A stretch of 7,241 bases of DNA from Planctomycetaceae bacterium (GCA_030616935.1 JAUWWJ010000079.1:1-7241); one strand, 5' to 3'; counted from the first letter of the stretch, positions 1-6,984 are shown. Translations and numbers: made by a program. The notes: generated from the letters alone by a model not told the origin.

Positions 1-190
1 ATTGGCGATAATTTCCACCGGTGTCACAGCATGAGAGAAATGAATCACATTCATTAGCTGCTTGTGCGGAATTGATGGCAATAAGTCCCAGCAGACTCAG
101 TACACAGAAAACGACAAGCCGGCATTGCCTGAATAGCTGATTCGTTTCAAACGAGTTGACATTGACAGGATTTGAATGTGTGTAACTCAT
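1..190 (-). CDS. Exported protein of unknown function, N-terminal part (C-terminus beyond the left edge)
   Basis: Seen: reading leftward from the ATG at 190-188, the frame stays open for 63 codons to the window edge. The N-terminus is a long polar segment (residues 1-24, with Arg21 and Arg24), followed by a hydrophobic core (about 25-39, LVVFCVLSLLGLIAI) and the stretch N-S-A-Q-A-A, which fits a type I signal peptidase site after Ala44 (Ala42-Gln43-Ala44). The start of the mature part has three cysteines (Cys48, Cys54, Cys55) and Gly-Gly at 58-59. A GGAG Shine-Dalgarno element precedes the ATG. Inference: a Sec-exported periplasmic, surface or outer-membrane protein. Cys48 is four residues past the predicted cleavage site and no clean lipobox is visible, so a lipoprotein is less likely. 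I do not recognise the family from 63 residues. It reads in the same direction as the HAD gene, 374 bases downstream of it, so it is probably a separate transcription unit. Confidence 0.75.
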   Translation of the reverse strand, partial: MSYTHSNPVNVNSFETNQLFRQCRLVVFCVLSLLGLIAINSAQAANECDSFLSCCDTGGNYRQ

Positions 191-564
191 GTTTCTCCAC
201 CCAGAAATTGAGACCGAAGATTCCGTAAAATCCGAACAATCGCTTGTGGTAGAACTATCGACACAAACAGAAGTTGGTAGAGGCAGAAAAAATTTACTCA
301 CCAGACTCAACTTATTCGGCAAAGTCATAGAGGCAGCTGTCACGTCCACAAATGGGATTTCAGCGTGCATAAAACTGACATTTTCAGCTAACTGGAATCA
401 AATTGACTGTTAATGGGCGTTTATCGGGCTCTTAAAGGGCATAGTCTATCGATCGCCGTAAAGATCACACGCCTTATCTATTTTCACTTCGACAATATCC
501 TCCATCAACGACTGCTCTTAATTTTTTATGCAATCTCAGAGGATCTCACTGAATACGCAGGAGG
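191..564. other. Intergenic stretch without a supported gene
   Basis: This 374-base stretch lies between the HAD gene and the exported-protein gene. It must hold the promoter of the latter and the 3' end of the HAD transcript, but I see no convincing -35/-10 pair on the minus strand and no GC-rich hairpin followed by a T run. Two plus-strand frames (189-413 and 413-649) are open but look non-coding. A 19-residue minus-strand frame starting at 505 has nothing to support it. No tRNA or other structured RNA was recognised. Confidence 0.6.
195..198 (-). promoter_or_regulatory. Ribosome binding site of the left-edge exported protein
   Basis: On the minus strand the bases before the ATG read GGTGGAGAAAC, placing GGAG 4 bases upstream of the start codon. 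The spacing is slightly short but acceptable. This supports the ATG at 190-188, and with the signal peptide that follows it, supports the gene being real. Confidence 0.5.
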
Positions 565-1227
565 CTACCCAATCCGCATACTTTTCCATCCTGCAGCATT
601 GGCAGCGGCTATATCCAGCCGAGGATCATCTCCTACAAGAAGAAGTTGATCAGGCTCTTTCTGCAGTCGTGACTCCACTGCCTGAAAGAATTGTGGAGCC
701 GGTTTCCTCCAACCAAGTTCGGATGATGCAAAAATTTTCTCAATGCTAATAAGAGGTTCGACATGTTTTGCAAGAGGAAGCAATCGTTCATCAAAATTGC
801 TGGCTACTGCCACATCAATTCCGGACTCACGAACAGCCTCAAGAAGACGACAACCCTGCTCGACCGGTTGCCACGAAGAAGGCTTACCAAAATGAATCCA
901 CAAGTCTTCAAAAATGTTGCCTGCAGCTGGTGAGTCTTCAAAGACATCGCAGACTATCTGCTGCCACCGTTCGTACTCCCGGCTTCTACTTGTTGAAAAG
1001 GCAGGGTTATTTTGAGCATCCAAAGATTCCTGCTTTTCCCAGGCGATAGAAAATCGTTTGGCTATTTCACTTGACGAGAGAGTCACTCCGAACTTCTCAG
1101 AGGAGTTCTTATATGCCTCTGAAACTGATGGTGCTGGTTCCAAAAGTGTCCCTACAACGTCGAACACAACAGTGTCGACACTGGTGAATAGATCGTGTGG
1201 GAGACTAGGGGAAATTGCGACTGTCAT
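565..1227 (-). CDS. HAD-superfamily hydrolase-like protein, HDHD3/DREG-2-like subfamily IA
   Basis: A 220-residue cytosolic protein with the haloacid dehalogenase Rossmannoid fold and a helical cap. Seen: motif I is VVFDVVGTLLEP with nucleophile Asp23; motif II is the Ser143 of VASNFDERL; motif III is Lys175 in SSELGWRKPAPQFF; motif IV is Asp200-Asp201 and Asp205 in VGDDPRLDIA. The cap lies between motifs I and II (about residues 30-120). The SSWQ, SNFDxRL and GWxKPxPxxF stretches resemble the HDHD3/DREG-2 branch as I know it. Odd: the second motif I aspartate, the usual general acid/base of HAD phosphatases, is Val25, so ordinary phosphatase chemistry is doubtful; substrate unknown. The ATG at 1227 is the only ATG after an in-frame stop at 1255-1257 and has GGAG 6 bases upstream. 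The protein stops just after motif IV, slightly short for the family. It lies 123 bases downstream of rseP on the same strand and may share its transcript. Confidence 0.88.
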   Translation of the reverse strand: MTVAISPSLPHDLFTSVDTVVFDVVGTLLEPAPSVSEAYKNSSEKFGVTLSSSEIAKRFSIAWEKQESLDAQNNPAFSTSRSREYERWQQIVCDVFEDSPAAGNIFEDLWIHFGKPSSWQPVEQGCRLLEAVRESGIDVAVASNFDERLLPLAKHVEPLISIEKIFASSELGWRKPAPQFFQAVESRLQKEPDQLLLVGDDPRLDIAAANAAGWKSMRIG

Positions 1228-1233
1228 GATGAA

Positions 1234-1237
1234 CTCC
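1234..1237 (-). promoter_or_regulatory. Ribosome binding site of the HAD-like gene
   Basis: The minus strand reads TCGGAGTTCATC before the ATG at 1227, so GGAG sits 6 bases upstream. A stronger GAGGAGG lies at 1256-1250, but it is 22 bases from the ATG and overlaps the in-frame stop; no start codon lies between them in this frame. It may be coincidental or an upstream ribosome standby site. Confidence 0.45.
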
Positions 1238-1350
1238 GACGATTTCGAACCTCCTCAACAATAGTCACTGCCCGTTCACCCGGGTATGGGAAAACCTTTC
1301 TACATCATGGAATGCGGGCAGAAATCGGACGTACCAGGCACAAAAGCTGT

Positions 1351-3426
1351 TTAACGGCGTGCAATCAGACCGAGGTCGAGCCCAAAGACAAAGAGCATGA
1401 GTGAGAGCAAGAGGATTAATCCAATGTACGACAGAGCGGCCACAACGTTTTCACTTGGTGGTTTGCCGCGAACAAGTTCGTACATCAGGAAGACCATATG
1501 CCCACCATCGAGAACTGGTATGGGTAAGAAATTGATTACGGCAAGATTTGCACTCAACATCGTCAGGAACAGTAATAATCGTCCGAGGCCTTCCTCGGCA
1601 GACTTTCCAGCCTGTTTCGCAATTTCAATTGGCCCACCAAGAAGGCGAGGGCTAATCTGATTACTCGTAATCTTCTGCAAGAATCGATACACCATCGACA
1701 GATCTTCACCCGTTTTGGAAAGACCTTGTGTCAACGCAGCACTGATGGAACGAGCTTTCACAAGACGGTACACCGGGCGGAATACCAATCCGCGATCAAC
1801 AATAAAATCAACAGTTGAATCAATTGGATTCAGTTCAACATCTCTGGCAAGCCCATCTGATGACTTCACTGTTAATTGGAGACGTGTATCTTTTGGTGAC
1901 TGCTGAACCATCGCCATAACAAATGGCCAGCTCTGTGATTCTTCTGATAATTCAACTCCCGGATCATCTTCATCAATAGGTTCATCTTTTTTTGCAAATC
2001 GTGCTCGAGTCACAAACTCACCATCTTTGATACCTGCCCGAGCAGCTGGTGAGCCAGGCACGACCTTTGCAATTTCGGACCCGATATTAAAGGCGATACC
2101 GAGACTTGAAACAGCTACCGGACTTTGAGGCCATCGTGCCTGCTCGATCCATGTGACGTCTCGTGGCGTGACTTCGATTGTTTCAGGAACCAGTTCACCA
2201 GAAGCATTATGAACTGCATCGGTACGAAGAATGCCCAACAAGACGACCTCACCTGATCGCTTCCTGAGTCGGTTATCAATCGTCAAAGGATTGCCAAGTG
2301 GTTCACCATCAATGGAAACAATTCGATCTCCTGCTTTCAGCTTGGCTGCAGATGCCGGAGAATCAGCTTGGACACTTGCAATCAACCCTGGCACCATCAC
2401 CAAACCAGTTTCACGTCGAGGCTGAGCAGGGACTGAAATAGACAGATTCTTATCTTGACGCTGCACCGAAATTGAAATGGGAGCCTCTGCCTTGCCAGCA
2501 AGAGAAGCAATCAGTTCGGCATAGCTCGAGATAGCTTTTCCATCGACGGCCGTGATGGTGTCTCCTGGTTCAAAAGCAGGATTCGCTTGTGAAGCAGCAC
2601 CAGGAAGCCCGGGTTCCAGGCTCTCGGGTAGCGTTACTGAAAATGGACTTGTCACGCCGACTGTCGGAATTCCCAAGTCTGTATCTGGGTGGAGCGTCAG
2701 CGTCCGCTCACTCCCATCAGCGGGCCGACGTACTGTGAAATCTATTCCTTTTGCCGGATCACCCAGCGTCACACCTTTCTGCAGATCGGTAAAGACTGGT
2801 TCAGTTTTTGATCCTATGGCAACAATCTCATCACCGGTACGTAATCCAGCTCGCCACGCTGCTCCCCCAGGTCGAACACTTGAGACTTCACAAGTCAGCT
2901 CTTGTACACCAAGACCAAATGCCCACGCTGCAAGTAGGACGGCAAAGATCACATTCATGATTACGCCAGCCGAAATGATTGCCATTCTTTCAGGTACCGA
3001 CTGGGCAGGATAACTTCGCGGGTCCCATGCAGGGTGTGGATCAGAAGTTGGCTCTGGTGGCAAATCACCTGACTCAATAATATCTTTTGCCCGCTGGGCT
3101 TCACGAGCTGCGGCCGCGGGATTGTCATCCTGCCCAAGCATCTTGACATATCCTCCAAGAGGCAGAATACCAATGCCATACTCAGTCTCACCCCATGTAA
3201 ATTTGCCAAGATTCCAACCGTTAATATCAAAGCCGATATAAAACTTCTCGCACTTGACCCCACAGGCTTTCGCAACCAGAAAGTGTCCGAGTTCATGAAC
3301 AAAAATGACAAAGCCAAGACCAATTGCAACCTGCAAAATCACAAGCCAGCTTGCTGGCTGAAGAATCCACATTCCTATCATCCCACCAGGTGAAATGACA
3401 GCACTCAGCGACATCAACACATCCAC
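1351..3426 (-). CDS. rseP: RseP-type site-2 intramembrane zinc metalloprotease (M50) with about four PDZ-like repeats
   Basis: Site-2 protease that cleaves substrates within the membrane, classically anti-sigma factors and remnant signal peptides. Seen, in order: first transmembrane helix with the zinc motif HELGH (44-48); YGIGILPLGGYVKMLG (83-98); a long polar loop (99-148); a second helix (about 149-172) with an AGxxxN-type motif (Ala153, Gly154, Asn158); PDZ-like units around 175-252, 255-335, 341-420 and 441-545; the LLGGPIEIAK stretch (595-604); and a third helix with NFLPIPVLDGGH (632-643), where Asp640 is the third zinc ligand; a last helix spans about 661-685. At 691 residues it is much longer than the roughly 450-residue, two-PDZ E. 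coli protein; the excess is mostly extra PDZ-like sequence. The start is ambiguous: GTG at 3426 has AAAGGA 9 bases upstream, while ATG at 3414 (residue 5) forms a TGATG junction with the dxr stop. Neighbours: overlaps dxr upstream; HAD gene downstream. The substrate is not indicated by the sequence. Confidence 0.95.
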   Translation of the reverse strand: MDVLMSLSAVISPGGMIGMWILQPASWLVILQVAIGLGFVIFVHELGHFLVAKACGVKCEKFYIGFDINGWNLGKFTWGETEYGIGILPLGGYVKMLGQDDNPAAAAREAQRAKDIIESGDLPPEPTSDPHPAWDPRSYPAQSVPERMAIISAGVIMNVIFAVLLAAWAFGLGVQELTCEVSSVRPGGAAWRAGLRTGDEIVAIGSKTEPVFTDLQKGVTLGDPAKGIDFTVRRPADGSERTLTLHPDTDLGIPTVGVTSPFSVTLPESLEPGLPGAASQANPAFEPGDTITAVDGKAISSYAELIASLAGKAEAPISISVQRQDKNLSISVPAQPRRETGLVMVPGLIASVQADSPASAAKLKAGDRIVSIDGEPLGNPLTIDNRLRKRSGEVVLLGILRTDAVHNASGELVPETIEVTPRDVTWIEQARWPQSPVAVSSLGIAFNIGSEIAKVVPGSPAARAGIKDGEFVTRARFAKKDEPIDEDDPGVELSEESQSWPFVMAMVQQSPKDTRLQLTVKSSDGLARDVELNPIDSTVDFIVDRGLVFRPVYRLVKARSISAALTQGLSKTGEDLSMVYRFLQKITSNQISPRLLGGPIEIAKQAGKSAEEGLGRLLLFLTMLSANLAVINFLPIPVLDGGHMVFLMYELVRGKPPSENVVAALSYIGLILLLSLMLFVFGLDLGLIARR

Positions 3427-4670
3427 GTTTGGAATTCCTTTCTGGCCCAGGCATCAAGCCTGAGTATATCTTCGAGTGTCGGGTCACCAATAAATGGATG
3501 TTCCGACACTGCTCGCTCACACAATTCAGCAATCTGTGGAAACTTCACCACTCCATTGAGGAAAGCCTGGACTGCCTCCTCGTTTACAGCATTCAAAACC
3601 ACACCAGCAGTACCACCCCGAGCCGCAACATCATAGCCGAGACGAACTGCTGGAAAACGTTCGGGGTCGGGGGGGATCAGATCTAGTTGCTGGGCAACAC
3701 CAAAATCGAACCGCCGAGCCGGACCATCGTACCTTTCTGGATACGCAAGTGCATACTGGATCGGAAGTTTCATGTCTGGTGGCCCAATCTGGGCAATAAC
3801 CGAACCATCAATAAATTCAACAAAAGAATGAATAATTGATTGCGGATGGACAACGACACCCAACTGGTCCGCTCGGAGATCGAAGAGCCAGCGGGCCTCA
3901 ATCAATTCAAGTGCCTTGTTCATCATCGTTGCCGAATCAATGGTAATCTTCGGCCCCATTGACCAGGTTGGGTGCTTGAGCGCTTGCTCTGGCGTTACCT
4001 CGGATATCTGCTCTTTGGTATGAGTTCGGAAAGGCCCGCCGCTGGCTGTCAGCACGACTCGCTGCAATTCATGCCGACGTCCACTCCGTAACGCCTGATG
4101 GATCGCAGAATGCTCACTATCGACCGGCACAATCGTAGCACCAGAACGTGCTGCCAACTGTGTTACTAAAGGCCCAGCTGTCACCAACGTTTCTTTATTG
4201 GCAAGCGCTACCGTCTTTCCGGCAGCAAGTGCTGACCAGGTACTGCGCAAACCAGCAGCCCCAACAATAGCCGAAACAACACAGTCAACTTCTGGGGCAG
4301 CGAGTAGTTCTTCAAGACGTTCTGGACCAACGACGAGTTCTGTTCCTTTTGGGAATGCACCCGGTCCAAGTGATTCTGCAGCAGTCGCATCGGTCACTAC
4401 GACCCAGCGAGGCCGACATGCTTGAGCCTGTTCAACCAGAACATCAATGCTGCGGTGACCACACAGCAGATGCACCTTGAAACGACCTTCGGAGGCAGCA
4501 ATGACTTCAAGGGTATTCTTCCCAATACTTCCGGTTGAACCCAGAACCGCAACACGAAGAGGAACGGCATCTGAGGACATTTGAAGATCAATCGATTGCT
4601 CACGCACCACTTCCGCACCCGAAACGGCCATTGAAGTGGCAGAAGCCACAGTGCGGTCGGGTAACATCAT
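3414..4670 (-). CDS. dxr: 1-deoxy-D-xylulose 5-phosphate reductoisomerase
   Basis: Converts 1-deoxy-D-xylulose 5-phosphate to 2-C-methyl-D-erythritol 4-phosphate with NADPH and a divalent metal, the committed step of the MEP isoprenoid pathway; cytosolic. Seen: NADPH-binding GSTGSIG (44-50), ALANKETLVTAG (155-166), metal ligands Asp184 and Glu186 in VDSEHSA, TASGGPF (208-214) with Ser210, the flexible-loop HPTWSMGPKITIDSATMMNK (233-252), third metal ligand Glu255 in ALELIEARW, then HPQSIIHSFVEF. The catalytic set looks complete. The 418-residue frame carries about 36 residues before GSTGSIG+1 compared with about 7 in E. coli, and the first 35 residues do not resemble the family, so the true start may be ATG at 4631 (residue 14) or 4580 (residue 31); none of the candidates has a good Shine-Dalgarno site. 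Neighbours: its stop overlaps rseP; ftsH is divergent, 175 bases away. In E. coli uppS and cdsA lie between dxr and rseP; here they are absent. Confidence 0.96.
   Translation of the reverse strand: MMLPDRTVASATSMAVSGAEVVREQSIDLQMSSDAVPLRVAVLGSTGSIGKNTLEVIAASEGRFKVHLLCGHRSIDVLVEQAQACRPRWVVVTDATAAESLGPGAFPKGTELVVGPERLEELLAAPEVDCVVSAIVGAAGLRSTWSALAAGKTVALANKETLVTAGPLVTQLAARSGATIVPVDSEHSAIHQALRSGRRHELQRVVLTASGGPFRTHTKEQISEVTPEQALKHPTWSMGPKITIDSATMMNKALELIEARWLFDLRADQLGVVVHPQSIIHSFVEFIDGSVIAQIGPPDMKLPIQYALAYPERYDGPARRFDFGVAQQLDLIPPDPERFPAVRLGYDVAARGGTAGVVLNAVNEEAVQAFLNGVVKFPQIAELCERAVSEHPFIGDPTLEDILRLDAWARKEFQTWMC
3436..3441 (-). promoter_or_regulatory. Ribosome binding site supporting the GTG start of rseP
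   Basis: The minus strand reads AAAGGA at 3441-3436, inside the end of dxr, 9 bases before the GTG at 3426. The ATG at 3414 would be 21 bases away, too far for this site, but could be reached by ribosomes terminating at the dxr stop (TGATG). Confidence 0.45.
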
Positions 4671-4701
4671 GGACGGGTCAATCTGGGAAACTATGAAAAC
4701 A

Positions 4702-4707
4702 TGTCAA
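4702..4707 (-). promoter_or_regulatory. Possible -35 element facing dxr
   Basis: The minus strand reads a perfect TTGACA at 4707-4702. The matching -10 is poor: AGATTG at 17-base spacing. If used, transcription would begin around 4670, almost at the first ATG of the long dxr frame, which would favour leaderless translation or the internal ATGs at 4631 or 4580. Weak evidence, because of the missing -10. Confidence 0.2.
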
Positions 4708-4733
4708 AATACGATGAAATCTAGTTTACGCAC

Positions 4734-4746
4734 TCCGGTCGCCGGA
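4734..4746. repeat. Short perfect inverted repeat in the dxr/ftsH spacer
   Basis: TCCGG-TCG-CCGGA is a 5-base-pair GC-rich stem with a 3-base loop, roughly central between the two divergent genes. It could be an operator half-site pair or chance; it is not followed by a T run in either direction. Confidence 0.35.
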
Positions 4747-4761
4747 TGCCATGCACGTCAT

Positions 4762-4790
4762 TTGTCGCAGGCTTCTTTCGAGCCTACGAT
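4762..4790 (+). promoter_or_regulatory. Candidate sigma70-type promoter of ftsH
   Basis: TTGTCG (4762-4767) and TACGAT (4785-4790) are separated by exactly 17 bases; each matches consensus at 4 of 6 positions. The predicted start near 4797 would give a 5' leader of about 50 bases. This is a consensus match only, in a lineage whose promoter preferences are not well known. Confidence 0.35.
4769..4785. repeat. Inverted repeat overlapping the candidate ftsH promoter
   Basis: AGGCT (4769-4773) and AGCCT (4781-4785) are perfect inverted repeats 7 bases apart. They occupy the spacer and touch the first base of the candidate -10, where a repressor operator might sit. The arms are only 5 bases, so chance is possible. 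Confidence 0.3.
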
Positions 4791-4845
4791 AGAGGGATTG
4801 CGGTGCTGCCTCTCAAAATAAAGAAACGATTGCGACATTTCGTCT

Positions 4846-6984
4846 ATGAATCAAAAAAATAATGAAAAAGATCCTGGACGGCGTTCTGGTGATCGAAAGC
4901 AGGCTTTCGGTGGCTCAAATCTCATCTGGTCCCTGATTGCCGTGGCAGTCGCTGGTCTTTTTGCAGCAAGCCTCTTCAGCAATGGCCAAGAAGTTCAATT
5001 GAGCTATACCGACCTCGAGCGACTTATTCGGGCTGCGGGTGAAGAAGAAGATCAGTCAGGCTCGCCACGATTCGTAGAGGTTATTACAGGCGAAACAGCA
5101 AAAGGATCTCCACTGGTTTCACGATTCTGCTCAATCGATGATGTAGTCATCGGTGCATTTGAGGTGACTGGAACACTGCGAAAAGTTCCTTTGCCAGGAG
5201 GTAATGGACGAGGTGGACTGCGACCTATTGATGACGGCCGATTAACGGCTGGTGGTAACGCCCAAGGTGAACAGCTGCGATTTCGGACTGCGAAACTCCC
5301 AAGCGAGAACTCGGAGGGACAGCTGTCAAAGATACTCGATCTCAATAAAGTTGATTATCGGTATGAAGATCCACCGAGTCCTTGGCGAAACTGGATGCCA
5401 ATGTTGGTGTTAACCGGATTACTGGCATTGGGATTCTTTCTCATGGTGCGTCGCCTAGGAGGAGCCGGCAGCCCAATGGCATTTGGTCGCAGCCGAGGAA
5501 AAATGTATGCCCAAGAAGATCTCGGGATCAGTTTTGATGACGTCGCTGGGATAGACGAAGCCGTTGATGAACTTCGCGAAGTGGTTGAGTTTCTTCGAAG
5601 CCCTGAAAAATATCAGGTTCTTGGTGGCCACATTCCGAAGGGTGTTTTGTTAGTAGGACCTCCTGGGACAGGAAAGACCCTTCTCGCCAAAGCGATTGCG
5701 GGTGAAGCTGGCGTTCCCTTCTTTGGACTTTCTGGGAGTGACTTTGTTGAAATGTTTGTTGGTGTCGGTGCTGCCCGTGTCCGTGACATGTTTCAACAGG
5801 CCGCGCAAAAGAGCCCATGCATCATTTTCATCGATGAGCTTGATGCTTTAGGGAAAACCCGAGGTTCAAGTGTCGTTGGCGGTCATGATGAAAGAGAGCA
5901 GACGCTCAATGCGTTGCTTGTTGAAATGGATGGGTTTGGTAGCAACTCCGGCGTCATTGTGATGGCAGCTACGAACCGACCGGAAACACTTGATCCGGCC
6001 CTACTCCGACCAGGAAGATTTGATCGATATGTACTCGTCGACCGACCTGATGTCCGTGGACGTGAGGCTATTCTCAAGGTGCATGTCCTCAATGTGAAAC
6101 TTGATCCTAAAGTGAATATTGAGCAGGTGGCACGAATTACCTCGGGTTTTTGTGGTGCAGACCTTGCCAACCTTGTAAATGAGGCCGCCTTGCTGGCTGC
6201 TCGAAATAACAAGAAGTCTGTGGGGATGGTGGAGTTCAACGAGGCTGTCGAACGTGGCACTGCAGGCCTTGAAAAAAAGAAGCGCGTGATCCACGAAGAT
6301 GAAAAGAAACGAGTGGCGTATCACGAAGCAGCACATGCCTTAGTTGCATATTCTCTTCCGAATACCGACCCCATACATAAGGTGTCAATCATACCCCGTG
6401 GCCTCGCTGCTTTAGGCTACACCATGCAGCGGCCAGAAGATGATCGGTATCTCCTCACACAAAGTGAACTTGAAAGCAGAATTCATGTTCTCCTCGCTGG
6501 CACGATTGCAGAAGAAATGATTTATGACGACATCTCAACAGGAGCCCAAAACGACTTGGAGCGGGCGAGTGAAATTGCACGCTCAATGGTGATGGACTAC
6601 GGCATGAGTCAACTCGGCAGAGTAAACTATCGTGAAAGCCAACGGTCACCGTTTCTGACTGGTGGAGGCGCCGACTTTGGCGCAACCCGCAGCCATAGCG
6701 AAGAAACAGCTCGCGAAATTGATGAAGAGGTTCGCCGCATAATCGATACGTCGATTGTTCAGGTCCGTCAGATTCTGCAAACCCGTCGCGCATCACTTGA
6801 ATCAATAACAAGCCGCTTGATCGAAGCTGAAGTAATTGATGGCAGTGACCTCCAAGATATTATTGAAACAACGAATGGGAAACCGCAACTCGTACCGGGT
6901 ACGACGGCTGAACGCCGCGCTACTACAGTACAAACATCATCTGATAGAGAGAACGAACCGCCGGTTGATGCTGCGAATCAGTAG
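4846..6984 (+). CDS. ftsH: FtsH, membrane-anchored ATP-dependent AAA+ zinc metalloprotease
   Basis: Hexameric inner-membrane protease that unfolds and degrades damaged membrane proteins and regulatory cytosolic proteins. Seen: transmembrane helix 1 (about 26-45), extracytoplasmic domain (about 46-182), helix 2 (about 184-202), AAA module with Walker A GPPGTGKT (271-278), pore-loop MFVGVG (303-308), Walker [12 protein letters not shown] (326-336) with Asp330-Glu331, second region of homology with [20 protein letters not shown] (375-394) carrying Arg388 and Arg391, and the M41 protease domain with HEAAH (493-497) and third zinc ligand Asp570. All key residues are present, so it should be active. 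The 712-residue length is above the roughly 645 of E. coli: the extracytoplasmic domain is almost twice as long, with a Gly-rich insert (about 115-143), and a polar tail (about 690-712) is probably disordered. The ATG at 4846 starts the expected short cytosolic N-terminus but lacks a Shine-Dalgarno site. Divergent from dxr; a likely monocistronic unit. Confidence 0.97.
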   Translation: MNQKNNEKDPGRRSGDRKQAFGGSNLIWSLIAVAVAGLFAASLFSNGQEVQLSYTDLERLIRAAGEEEDQSGSPRFVEVITGETAKGSPLVSRFCSIDDVVIGAFEVTGTLRKVPLPGGNGRGGLRPIDDGRLTAGGNAQGEQLRFRTAKLPSENSEGQLSKILDLNKVDYRYEDPPSPWRNWMPMLVLTGLLALGFFLMVRRLGGAGSPMAFGRSRGKMYAQEDLGISFDDVAGIDEAVDELREVVEFLRSPEKYQVLGGHIPKGVLLVGPPGTGKTLLAKAIAGEAGVPFFGLSGSDFVEMFVGVGAARVRDMFQQAAQKSPCIIFIDELDALGKTRGSSVVGGHDEREQTLNALLVEMDGFGSNSGVIVMAATNRPETLDPALLRPGRFDRYVLVDRPDVRGREAILKVHVLNVKLDPKVNIEQVARITSGFCGADLANLVNEAALLAARNNKKSVGMVEFNEAVERGTAGLEKKKRVIHEDEKKRVAYHEAAHALVAYSLPNTDPIHKVSIIPRGLAALGYTMQRPEDDRYLLTQSELESRIHVLLAGTIAEEMIYDDISTGAQNDLERASEIARSMVMDYGMSQLGRVNYRESQRSPFLTGGGADFGATRSHSEETAREIDEEVRRIIDTSIVQVRQILQTRRASLESITSRLIEAEVIDGSDLQDIIETTNGKPQLVPGTTAERRATTVQTSSDRENEPPVDAANQ

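Larger units (their letters stand above)
4671..4845. promoter_or_regulatory. Divergent control region between dxr and ftsH
   Basis: These 175 bases must hold the promoters for ftsH (plus) and, unless transcription starts inside the long dxr frame, for dxr-rseP (minus). Seen: a plausible sigma70-like pair facing ftsH at 4762-4790, a perfect TTGACA facing dxr at 4707-4702, and two short inverted repeats (4734-4746 and 4769-4785). No riboswitch or CIRCE-type heat-shock element was recognised. Confidence 0.6.

Noticed and set aside
446..505. A 19-residue minus-strand frame in the gap after the HAD gene
   Set aside because: Too short, no ribosome binding site at proper spacing and no features to support translation.
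470..564. Search for an intrinsic terminator after the HAD gene
   Set aside because: An A-rich tract (CATAAAAAATT on the minus strand) is present but no preceding stable GC-rich hairpin and no T run on the transcribed strand.
189..649. Two plus-strand open frames (189-413 and 413-649) joined by a TAATG overlap, resembling a small coupled gene pair
   Set aside because: No ribosome site before the first, no recognisable domain, compositionally unlike neighbours; the second runs antisense into the HAD gene and the first starts on the CATG shared with the minus-strand exported protein, which has a signal peptide and a ribosome site.
1268..1290. GC-rich palindrome ACCCGGGT with flanking CCC/GGG between rseP and the HAD gene, considered as a terminator
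   Set aside because: The pairing is imperfect beyond the 8-base palindrome, there is no loop in the central palindrome, and no T run follows on the minus strand.
2552..3013. A 153-codon plus-strand frame antisense to rseP
   Set aside because: Lies wholly opposite a well-supported rseP frame; the Ser/Pro/Arg-rich translation is typical of a shadow frame.
6001..6336. Long minus-strand frames inside ftsH
   Set aside because: Antisense to conserved AAA and protease motifs, with no domain signal or ribosome site.
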